Positions 1 to 6,557 of a DNA stretch of 25,190 bases are shown here, piece by piece. This DNA comes from Armatimonadota bacterium (GTDB lineage Bacteria > Armatimonadota > JAAZEB01), in NCBI GenBank assembly GCA_012841485.1, contig DUUU01000363.1, forward strand, positions 1-25,190, read 5' to 3'. Every line of letters begins with the position of its first letter. Positions within the stretch are counted from its first letter, which is position 1. Position numbers and translations under genes: made by a program. Under the pieces are notes generated by a model that saw nothing but the letters and a program-made list of their open reading frames with translations, had not been told where the DNA came from and searched no databases.

Positions 1-861
1 ATTGACGCGAGGGCCGCGCTCCACCTGATCAGGATCATCCAGGCTGGCGATGGCCCCGACCTGGGCAATCGAGTTGACGTTGAACGGCTCGCGCACTTGA
101 TGAATGGCCCAGATGATCTCCGGGCGGGCGATGCCGTAGCCAACGCGCAGGCCAGCCAGTGCGAAAATCTTCGAGAAGGTACGCAGCGAGATCACGTTGC
201 GCCCTTCGCGGATGTAGGCGACAGAATCGGGATACTCCGGATCCTCTACGTATTCGTAGTAGGCCTCGTCCATCACGACGAGCACGCGCTCGGGGAGTCG
301 GTCCAGGAGGCGATCCACCGCGCTTCGCGTCACGATTGTGCCGGTCGGGTTGTTCGGGTTGGTGATGAAAAGGAGTTTCGTCCTCGGCGTCACCGCGTCG
401 GCCATCGCGTCGAGGTCGTGCGTATAGTCCTTCAGCGGGACCTGGATGCACTGGCACCCATTCAGGGTCGCCGCCGCCTCGTAGCGAACGAACGAGGGGT
501 GTGCCTGGACCACTTCGTCCCCCGGCTCCAGGTAGGCGATGCCCAGGTAATGGATGATCTCATCCGAGCCGTTGCCGACCACGATGTGATCCGCGGGCAG
601 ATCGAGGTGCTGCGAGAGCCGCTGTGTCAGCGAGAAGCAGCTCCCATCCGGGTAGAGCCGAATACTCTCCAGGGCTTCCTTCATCGCCTCAACAACGCGC
701 GGCGAGGGCCCATACGGGTTCTCATTGGAGGCGAGCTTGATGATATCGGTGATCCCGTACTCGCGCTCGACTTCCTCAATCGGCTTCCCAGGCACGTAAG
801 GTACCAGGTCATGGATGTTCGAACGGCAAATGGGTGGCGCAGAGGCCGGCTTCTTACTCAT
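1..861 (-). CDS. hisC: Histidinol-phosphate aminotransferase, 3' end cut off by window edge
   Basis: The reading frame starts at ATG 861 and is open to base 1: 287 codons, so roughly the last 70-80 residues of a typical HisC (about 360) lie outside. It is a fold-type I PLP aminotransferase that converts imidazole-acetol phosphate and glutamate to histidinol phosphate and 2-oxoglutarate in cytosolic histidine synthesis. Visible landmarks are the N-terminal LASNENPYGPS segment (44-54), GNGSDE (97-102), ITNPNNPTGT (166-175), the PLP-contacting MDEAY (197-201) and the Schiff-base lysine K231 in FSKIFALAGLRVGYG. The Shine-Dalgarno sequence is weak: AAGGA lies 16 bases upstream, and an in-frame TTG 36 bases upstream is a possible alternative start. 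No other his gene is visible. Some HisC-like enzymes act on aromatic amino acids, so the substrate rests on family resemblance. Confidence 0.93.
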   Translation of the reverse strand, partial: MSKKPASAPPICRSNIHDLVPYVPGKPIEEVEREYGITDIIKLASNENPYGPSPRVVEAMKEALESIRLYPDGSCFSLTQRLSQHLDLPADHIVVGNGSDEIIHYLGIAYLEPGDEVVQAHPSFVRYEAAATLNGCQCIQVPLKDYTHDLDAMADAVTPRTKLLFITNPNNPTGTIVTRSAVDRLLDRLPERVLVVMDEAYYEYVEDPEYPDSVAYIREGRNVISLRTFSKIFALAGLRVGYGIARPEIIWAIHQVREPFNVNSIAQVGAIASLDDPDQVERGPRVN

Positions 862-1204
862 GATGGCGCGATCCGATTCCTTCTCACAAGTATGCAATAC
901 CTATTACGAGGATGCTCTCAGTGTATCATACTCCGCAGGATTCTGGCAAGCAGCCGTTCATCCGCGATACCAGGGATGAAAGCGACACACGCGGATGGGC
1001 CAGCCGGGCGATTACCGCCAGCGCCGCAGACCGACGACGGCGTGCGCCTCACCGCAGCCGCCCCGGACCAAGACGGCACCATGCGTGCCCGTCCCCTGCA
1101 TCCGCGGTACCAACGCCGGTGGGGCTGACGCGCGGAGCTTCGGATCCGCGCCCATGCGAGTGGGGGATTAGGAAGCACCCTCCCCAGTGGTATCAGGCGG
1201 GCAG
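862..1204. other. Intergenic region between the DUF4855 gene and hisC
   Basis: This 343-base stretch holds the candidate hisC promoter and a 7-bp perfect inverted repeat, GCGCGGA/TCCGCGC at 1130-1136 and 1145-1151, with an 8-base loop. No T-run follows on the minus strand, so the repeat is at best a weak terminator for the DUF4855 transcript. Open frames here encode low-complexity, Arg/Pro/Ser-rich products without recognisable motifs, and I see no gene. Confidence 0.6.
920..949 (-). promoter_or_regulatory. Possible sigma-70 promoter of hisC
   Basis: On the minus strand a TTGCCA -35 box (944-949) is followed after 18 bases by TACACT (920-925), which would start transcription about 50 bases before the hisC ATG. 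An overlapping TATGAT (925-930) resembles a -10 box better but has no -35 partner at the right distance. Moderate guess only. Confidence 0.35.
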
Positions 1205-4018
1205 TCACCCTCCTTCGGGCCCATAACAATCGATCTCATCGACCATCAGCCAGCCGCGCCGCTTGAAACTGAGCCGGACGTAACGCGCGTTCACCGCGGG
1301 CGCAACACGCACCGTCATGAAGGCGACCGCGGCCCTCTGCTCCGTCTCTTCGGGATGCTCGGTGGTCACCAGGGGGGCGGGCCATGTGGTCCCATCGGCG
1401 GATAGCTCCACGCGCATCTCCTCGGGGAAGTGGACCCCGGCTCTCCCACCCCCGGAAAGGTGCGCGCGCACCAGCGCCACAGGACGGGGTTTCAGCAGAT
1501 CAAGCGTAATTTGTGGCTCTCCCTCGCACCACCCCACTCTGCCGCGCCATCCCCCACCGGCCGGAGCATAAATCCCATCGGTGAGGTAGGCCGCCCCGTC
1601 CGCATATTTCGCCTCGGAAGTGGGCGAGGGAGAGAGGTGGTAAGTGCAGCCTGCCGCAATGTTGACTCCGCCTGAGAACACGGCCAGCTCGCTGAGCATC
1701 ACCCACCCACGCGCCGTAAAGTCGAAGCGCACAAAGCGGGCCTGCTGCCTCGGGAACGCGGCGCGCATCCATCCCAGTGCATCGATCTCGTCGCCAACCA
1801 CGCGCTCGGCCGTCTTCTCCGCGAGGCTCTCCGTGGCGGCAACAGAACGCCACGTCGCGCCATCCGATGAAAGCTGGACCGCCAGGCGCGAGGGAAAGAG
1901 GACGAAGGCGTAGCCGCCGCCTTCCACGTGTGCCCCGACTCCATCCACCTCCCTCAGCGCGCCCAGATCGAGCACCACGCTGGGATTCGTGCTCAGCCAG
2001 CCCACGGTCCGGCCATCGCCGAAGCCCTGCTCGCACACCTTGCCATCGGTCAGCTCGCCGCCACTATCCGGGTACTTCGCCTCGAAGGAGGGCGTGAGGG
2101 TGTACGGGCAGTCTTGGGCCCAACTGCGCATCGGCAAGACCTGCACATCCTCGAGCGCGATCTCCCCTGCCCCGTCCATTTCGAGCGCAAGCTGCCGAAC
2201 GGGCGCCAGCGGCAGCCGGGCGGAAAGCAGAGCGCGTCCTGGATCCTGCCACACCACCTCGCCCTGCTCCCAGGCTCCCTCGGGTGCTACGCGCACGCGC
2301 AAGGAGGGCGCTGGATGGCCGGGCGCCTTGCGTACCCGCACCCGCACCTGCGCCCCGATCATCTCGGAGCATTCGAAGAGCAGCCGCGCCGGCCCCTTCG
2401 ACCAGCGAAGCGGCACGGCGTCTCGCCGGCCCTCGGTCAACCACGCCGGGCTGCCCTCAGCGGCCGTCTCTCCCTCTGCGCGAGCGATGGCTCCCCAGAG
2501 AGGGTGTGCCGCCGGGGGCACCACCACCTCGCCGAGGAAGAGCGAGTCCGTCCCGCCAGCCACCTCGATGCGCACGCGCTGCGCTGGTGCCGGGGAGAAG
2601 TGCAGCAAAGCAAACCCTGCCAGCCATGCCCCACACCGCTCGGCGGAGACTGCCTTCGTCTCGGCGCGCAAGACGAAGGCATCCGACCCCGCATCGGCGG
2701 TGTAGACCCGCACCGCCGATGGCAGTCCGGCGCGCTCCTTGGCCGCGACATGCAGGCGCACATCATCCACGAGTGTCGGCGCGGGCAGCTCGATCATGAT
2801 GGTGGCGGAACCGCCCTTCATGGGGATCAGCGCGTCCTCGCGGCCAGCCTGTGTATGCCAGGTGCCATCCACGAGCCTCGGCTCCAGCACCGGCGTGCCA
2901 CTGGCCACCTGGAGCAGGCAGTGCGCGCCCTCCGCCAGAGAAGTCGGCCGTCGGGTGTAGGTGCCTTTGTGGAACCGGTACAGGTCATCATAGAGCTGGC
3001 GCTCGCCAGGATGGGTGCTCGCGGCCAGTCGGGCAATCACATCGCCTCCCTGGTAATAGGCGCGCACGGCCCCGTGCTGATAGCCATCCAGCGCATCGAC
3101 GCCGTGGTTCAGATACTGCTGGAAGAGCCAGCGCGCGCCCGGATCGCCGGGGAGGGCAAAGGGGGTCTCCATCTCCACGCCAAGCCCGAGCCGCCGGGCG
3201 TCGTTGGCGTTGAGCGTCAGGCGGTTTTCATCGGCCAAGACGAAGCCGCGTCCGGGCTGCGTGAAGGCGTAGTTGGGCTGGACGATGGCGAAATCGATTC
3301 CCAACTCGCGCCACTTCTCCAACCCGGGGGCGCGGAACCACGGGATCCAGTGGAGGCCATAGCCACGCGCATGCACCAGGTCGGCGGTCGCCTTGACAAT
3401 GGCCTCATCGCTCCGGCTGATCCCCTCGTTCATCCAATAGAAGCCCCACAGCTTCAGGTGCCTCGGCGCAAGCGCCTTCCAGCGCGCCAGCGCCTCGTCG
3501 AGGAACCAGCGCACTGCCTTCACCCGATCCTCGCGCAGCGAGAGATCCTCCGAAACGCCATCGCCGTCCACGTCGCCAAACGCCTTCGCACGGGAGGAGG
3601 GATAGGGGATCATCAGGATGACCGGGCAGACCCGGCCGGGCTTGCCCAGGCGCCGGCCCACGGCCTCGATCTCCTGGTCGAGGGCATCCAGGCATCTATC
3701 GCGGGCGAACGTGACGTTGAGGAAATGCTCCCAGTCGGCGCGGGTGGTGGCCCCATCGATGTAGGTCGCCCCAGAGGGCGCGCCGCCAAACATGAGGAAG
3801 AGGAAGGCGTCGTAGAACCAGTCCTTGGGCTCTCCCCGCTCATCGATATAGGCGACATAGGGGCGGAACTCCTCGGGCTTCCACGCCTTGCCCCCCTCGT
3901 AGATCAGCATGATATCGCGCATGCCGCCGCTCTGGGGAGAGGCCGGGGGGCAGAAGCCGGGCGCGGCGGATGCGGCGGTCGCGAGGCACGAAAGCAGGAA
4001 GGTGAGCAGAAGCCACAT
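1205..4018 (-). CDS. Secreted DUF4855 protein with tandem C-terminal discoidin-like domains
   Basis: 937 residues from ATG 4018, chosen because a textbook AAGGAGG sits 5 bases upstream and the product then opens with a signal peptide (MWLLLTFLLSCLATAASA, cleavage near residue 18-19). Residues about 30-355 match the DUF4855 family, including MLIYEGG near 37-43, GFYWMNEGIS (192-201) and HWIPWFR (223-229). These are barrel-like, glycosidase-fold features, but no activity is established for the family as far as I know. Residues 149-158 (DVDGDGVSED) form a DxDxDG calcium-type loop. Residues about 365-625 look like beta-rich linker or sandwich modules. Two tandem repeats follow (about 637-784 and 791-935), each with CxYxLxPS, an LTDG turn, a VRF/VRL strand and a conserved RGWxMxxE ending, as in F5/8-type C carbohydrate-binding domains. 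I infer a secreted, glycan-binding and perhaps glycan-hydrolysing protein. Confidence 0.88.
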   Translation of the reverse strand: MWLLLTFLLSCLATAASAAPGFCPPASPQSGGMRDIMLIYEGGKAWKPEEFRPYVAYIDERGEPKDWFYDAFLFLMFGGAPSGATYIDGATTRADWEHFLNVTFARDRCLDALDQEIEAVGRRLGKPGRVCPVILMIPYPSSRAKAFGDVDGDGVSEDLSLREDRVKAVRWFLDEALARWKALAPRHLKLWGFYWMNEGISRSDEAIVKATADLVHARGYGLHWIPWFRAPGLEKWRELGIDFAIVQPNYAFTQPGRGFVLADENRLTLNANDARRLGLGVEMETPFALPGDPGARWLFQQYLNHGVDALDGYQHGAVRAYYQGGDVIARLAASTHPGERQLYDDLYRFHKGTYTRRPTSLAEGAHCLLQVASGTPVLEPRLVDGTWHTQAGREDALIPMKGGSATIMIELPAPTLVDDVRLHVAAKERAGLPSAVRVYTADAGSDAFVLRAETKAVSAERCGAWLAGFALLHFSPAPAQRVRIEVAGGTDSLFLGEVVVPPAAHPLWGAIARAEGETAAEGSPAWLTEGRRDAVPLRWSKGPARLLFECSEMIGAQVRVRVRKAPGHPAPSLRVRVAPEGAWEQGEVVWQDPGRALLSARLPLAPVRQLALEMDGAGEIALEDVQVLPMRSWAQDCPYTLTPSFEAKYPDSGGELTDGKVCEQGFGDGRTVGWLSTNPSVVLDLGALREVDGVGAHVEGGGYAFVLFPSRLAVQLSSDGATWRSVAATESLAEKTAERVVGDEIDALGWMRAAFPRQQARFVRFDFTARGWVMLSELAVFSGGVNIAAGCTYHLSPSPTSEAKYADGAAYLTDGIYAPAGGGWRGRVGWCEGEPQITLDLLKPRPVALVRAHLSGGGRAGVHFPEEMRVELSADGTTWPAPLVTTEHPEETEQRAAVAFMTVRVAPAVNARYVRLSFKRRGWLMVDEIDCYGPEGG

Positions 4019-4220
4019 GGGTGACCTCCTTCGGGGGTTCGGCGCGGGGCATCCCCCTGGCATCCTTCCCCATCTACCAGGCCCCACTCCCCCTCGGGGA
4101 AGGCGAAACGATGCGCGCAGCCTTGCCTGTGGGTCGTCTTGCGAGCCCACGGCGTTCGCGCCCCTCCCCTGGGGCTGGCGCGGAGCCGGTCGCCAGGGAA
4201 GGGGGCGGCAAAGCACGCTC
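4019..4220. other. Spacer with a strong imperfect hairpin
   Basis: Arms 4161-4172 and 4193-4204 pair at 11 of 12 positions (C4166/A4199 is the mismatch). A nested 4-bp GGCT/AGCC stem lies inside (4173-4176 with 4184-4187). It sits between the upstream aminotransferase stop and the DUF4855 start on the minus strand. No T-run follows, so it may be an attenuator, an RNA-stabilising stem or a dispersed repetitive palindrome. A second small C/G-rich palindrome lies near 4090-4105. Confidence 0.45.
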
Positions 4221-5498
4221 CTATGCGCGAGCGAGCTCCATCACGCGATCGATGTTGTCGATCACCTTGCGGAAGCCGCGCACGTAGCGCTCCATCAACT
4301 CCATGGTGTTCGGCGGGTAGACGCCGCTCAGGTAGGAGTGGGAGTCGATGAACTCAATCGTTCGCGGGTAATCCTCCGCCCGATACTCCACCTCGCGCGC
4401 GAACTGGCAGGTCCACGGGCAGCCCTTGCCGTAGCCCTTCTTCTCCTGGAAGACCGACTGTCCGGGCACCGGCATCGTCTGCCACTGGCCCAAGCCCACG
4501 CCCTCGGCACGAAGCGCCTTGACGATGGCGTTCTTGAACTCTTTCACCGGAACATCGAGCCCAAGCTCTTGCGGGCGGAACTCGACGACATAGCTGAAGT
4601 AGACCGGGTCGGCATAGTCCGGGGTGTAGGGGCCCTTCACGCCCGGGATCTGCGCCAATTGCTCAGTGAGGTAGGCGGCGAACTCCTTGCGAACGCCGTT
4701 GTGCTGGTCCAACCGGCTGAGCTGGCTTAGGATAAAGGCGTTGATGAACTCGTGCGGGCGATACATCCACCCCAGGCCAAAGGCGTTGTACTCGCGCTGT
4801 TGCCCGGCGACGACCACCTCGCCAAACTCGCGCATCATCGTGGCGTGCTTCGCCCAGGCTTCGTTGTTGGTGGTGTAGAGGCCGCCCTCACCCCCAGAGA
4901 GGTTCTTCGACCGATTGCACGAGAATGCGGTGGCGTCCGCGATCGAGCCCACCTTGCGGCCCTTGTAGGTGGCGCCGTGCGCCTGGCAGCAGTCGGAGAT
5001 CACCGCAAGGTTGTGCTTCCGGGCAATGTCGAAGATCGGATCCATATCACACGGCATGCCGTGGATATCAACCGGGAAGATCGCCTTCGTCCGCTTGGTG
5101 ATCTTCGCCTCTACCAGCTTCGGGTCGAGCGTATACGTCTTCGGGTCGATGTCGACAAAGACGGGGATCGCGTTGTGGTGCAGCACCGCTGCGGCCGTGG
5201 ACCAGAAGGTGAACGCGGGCACGATCACCTCATCGCCCGGCTCCACACCACACGTTGCTACGACCATGTGGCAAGCCGCCGTGCCGCTGTTCGTCACGAC
5301 GCAGTACTTCGCGCCGCAGTACTCCGCCCATCGCTCCTGCAACTCCAGGCAGCGCGGCGCGCTGGAACCATGCAGGTGCCCGCTATCGAAGACCGCCAGC
5401 ACCGCATCCTTGTCCTGCTGTGTCATCGGAGGCCATGCCTTGACCATGCCCTCCGGAACGACGCGATCGCCACCATCCAATGCCAGCTTCTCGGCCAT
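4221..5498 (-). CDS. DegT/DnrJ/EryC1/StrS-family PLP aminotransferase
   Basis: 425 residues from ATG 5498, with GGGAGG ending 5 bases upstream. The family transfers an amino group, usually from glutamate, to keto-sugars or keto-cyclitols. Features in order are TNSGTAA (69-75, PLP phosphate pocket), VIVPAFTFWSTAAAVL (91-106), PVFVDIDPKTYTLDP (112-126), VISDCCQAHGA (166-176, with D169 in the place that contacts the PLP ring nitrogen) and SKNLSGGEGG (197-206) with Schiff-base lysine K198. The C-terminal third (about 290-400) is longer and more divergent than in minimal family members and contains WTCQF and a Tyr/Pro-rich stretch. The gene lies about 200 bases upstream of the DUF4855 gene on the same strand and is separated from tetR by 278 bases. 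No sugar nucleotide pathway gene adjoins it, so its substrate cannot be named. Confidence 0.9.
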   Translation of the reverse strand: MAEKLALDGGDRVVPEGMVKAWPPMTQQDKDAVLAVFDSGHLHGSSAPRCLELQERWAEYCGAKYCVVTNSGTAACHMVVATCGVEPGDEVIVPAFTFWSTAAAVLHHNAIPVFVDIDPKTYTLDPKLVEAKITKRTKAIFPVDIHGMPCDMDPIFDIARKHNLAVISDCCQAHGATYKGRKVGSIADATAFSCNRSKNLSGGEGGLYTTNNEAWAKHATMMREFGEVVVAGQQREYNAFGLGWMYRPHEFINAFILSQLSRLDQHNGVRKEFAAYLTEQLAQIPGVKGPYTPDYADPVYFSYVVEFRPQELGLDVPVKEFKNAIVKALRAEGVGLGQWQTMPVPGQSVFQEKKGYGKGCPWTCQFAREVEYRAEDYPRTIEFIDSHSYLSGVYPPNTMELMERYVRGFRKVIDNIDRVMELARA

Positions 5499-5776
5499 CT
5501 CTCATCCTCCCAGATCCCCGATGGTGCGCCGTTGGCAACACCGCCCGCGGCCGGCGCGCGTGCAATCGGCACGCTGCGTCCTGATAGGACCGCGAAGCCG
5601 GGGGGCGAGCCAGAGGCGCACGCCGCCCCAGCCGGGGCACTTGCTTCTCCCCTATTCGAGCCGTCGGCCTCTTTCCCTGCCGCAGCGCGAGAGGGGTGCC
5701 ATTTCCGCCAAAAGATCAGGGGACCGTGTGGGGGCGATGAGGGGACGATGGCCGTGGTGGCCGGCATCCGACCCGG
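5499..5776. other. Intergenic region upstream of the DegT aminotransferase
   Basis: 278 bases. Beyond the Shine-Dalgarno of the aminotransferase gene I find no convincing -35/-10 pair. A short CCTCT...AGAGG inverted repeat (5668-5672 and 5690-5694) resembles remnants of dispersed GC palindromes but is not strong. Confidence 0.4.
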
Positions 5777-6436
5777 CTAAAGCCCCGGCTCGCTCCCCCC
5801 CGCGGCTTCCTCCGGGAGGATGCCGCGCAAGATGATATCCGTCGCCTCGACCGCGAACCGGCGAAGCAGCGGGCGCATCACTTCCTCGGGGTGATCCCGG
5901 TGGGACATGAAGAAAGAGTAGCCCGCGCCCCAGAAGAAGTGTGCCGCGGCTTGCGTATCGAACGGACGGAGCTCGCCGCGGGCAATTCGTACGCGCAGAA
6001 AGTCGGAAAGGAACCGGCTCCCCTCGCGCGCGTCTTCCTTGAGCTGGCGATGCGCTGCCGGAAGTTGGGCAACCACCGAGAAGAGCACCTTATTCAGTTC
6101 CCGGCCCCGAAGCAGGTGCTCCAGGACGAGGAGATAAAGCTGCGTCAGCGCCTCACGAACCGGAAGCGGCTCCAGCTCTGCCCGTGCCTGATACAACGTC
6201 TCGACGGGGTGCTGGCGGCGCAGGACCGCGAGCAAGATCTCCTGTTTGCTTCGGAAGTAGCGGAAGATCAGGCCTTCGGCGACGCCAGCGGCCTCAGCAA
6301 TCTGCCGCGTCGTCGTGGCGTCATAGCCATTCTCCGCGAAGAGGCGGAGCGCGACATCCACGAGCTGCCGCCGGCGCTCTTCCGGAAGCAGGCGTACGCG
6401 CGGTCGTGTCTCCTTCTTTTGTGTCACAGCATCCAA
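5777..6436 (-). CDS. TetR/AcrR-family transcriptional repressor, last gene of the efflux operon
   Basis: 219 residues from TTG 6436. This start is preferred because GGAGGT (6446-6451) lies 9 bases upstream. An in-frame ATG at 6505 would add a Gly/Pro-rich, unlikely N-terminus, and GTG at 6427 is too far from the Shine-Dalgarno. The N-terminal three-helix DNA-binding domain spans about 20-68, with LFAENGYDATTTRQIAEAAG (32-51) and the recognition helix VAEGLIFRYFRSK (52-64). The C-terminal helical ligand-binding domain has no diagnostic motif. It follows the RND pump gene by 121 bases on the same strand. I infer that it represses the operon from the inverted repeat at 12017-12034, with a pump substrate as inducer. 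A separate palindrome just upstream of its own ribosome-binding site may add local control. Confidence 0.9.
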   Translation of the reverse strand: MDAVTQKKETRPRVRLLPEERRRQLVDVALRLFAENGYDATTTRQIAEAAGVAEGLIFRYFRSKQEILLAVLRRQHPVETLYQARAELEPLPVREALTQLYLLVLEHLLRGRELNKVLFSVVAQLPAAHRQLKEDAREGSRFLSDFLRVRIARGELRPFDTQAAAHFFWGAGYSFFMSHRDHPEEVMRPLLRRFAVEATDIILRGILPEEAAGGSEPGL

Positions 6437-6445
6437 CCCTCTCAC

Positions 6446-6451
6446 ACCTCC
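6446..6451 (-). promoter_or_regulatory. Ribosome-binding site deciding the tetR TTG start
   Basis: GGAGGT on the minus strand, 9 bases before TTG 6436. It makes the TTG a better start than the upstream in-frame ATG (6505) or the downstream GTG (6427). Confidence 0.6.
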
Positions 6452-6455
6452 CACT

Positions 6456-6476
6456 CCCTCCCTGGGCCCAGGAGGG
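6456..6476 (-). promoter_or_regulatory. GC palindrome between the RND gene and tetR
   Basis: A perfect 12-bp palindrome CCTGGGCCCAGG (6461-6472) is extended by CCCT/AGGG arms with one unpaired base. It lies 4 bases upstream of the tetR Shine-Dalgarno on the minus strand. It could be an intercistronic attenuating stem or a protein site. It does not resemble the TGAGTG-type operator of the efflux promoter. Confidence 0.4.
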
Positions 6477-6557
6477 CCGGCTCTCTCGCCGCCCCCCCCG
6501 GGCATGGTCAGCCAGCAGCCATCGGCACGCAGGCAAGCCGCCGCCTTGGATCAGTCG

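Noticed and set aside
1130..1151. 7-bp stem as a rho-independent terminator of the DUF4855 gene
   Set aside because: No T-run follows on the minus strand and the stem is short; kept only as a remark in the intergenic entry.
918..1229. Minus-strand frame of 103 codons between hisC and the DUF4855 gene
   Set aside because: Arg/Pro/Ser-rich product without motif. It overlaps the end of the DUF4855 gene and the hisC promoter, and there is no ribosome-binding site of note.
1928..4024. Long plus-strand open frame of 698 codons opposite the DUF4855 gene
   Set aside because: It is antisense to a gene with a signal peptide, strong ribosome-binding site and recognisable domains. The product has no motif, and long antisense frames are expected in GC-rich DNA.
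5668..5694. Short inverted repeat upstream of the DegT gene as a regulatory site or repeat element
   Set aside because: Only 5 bp pair perfectly. This is too weak in GC-rich DNA to call without other copies.
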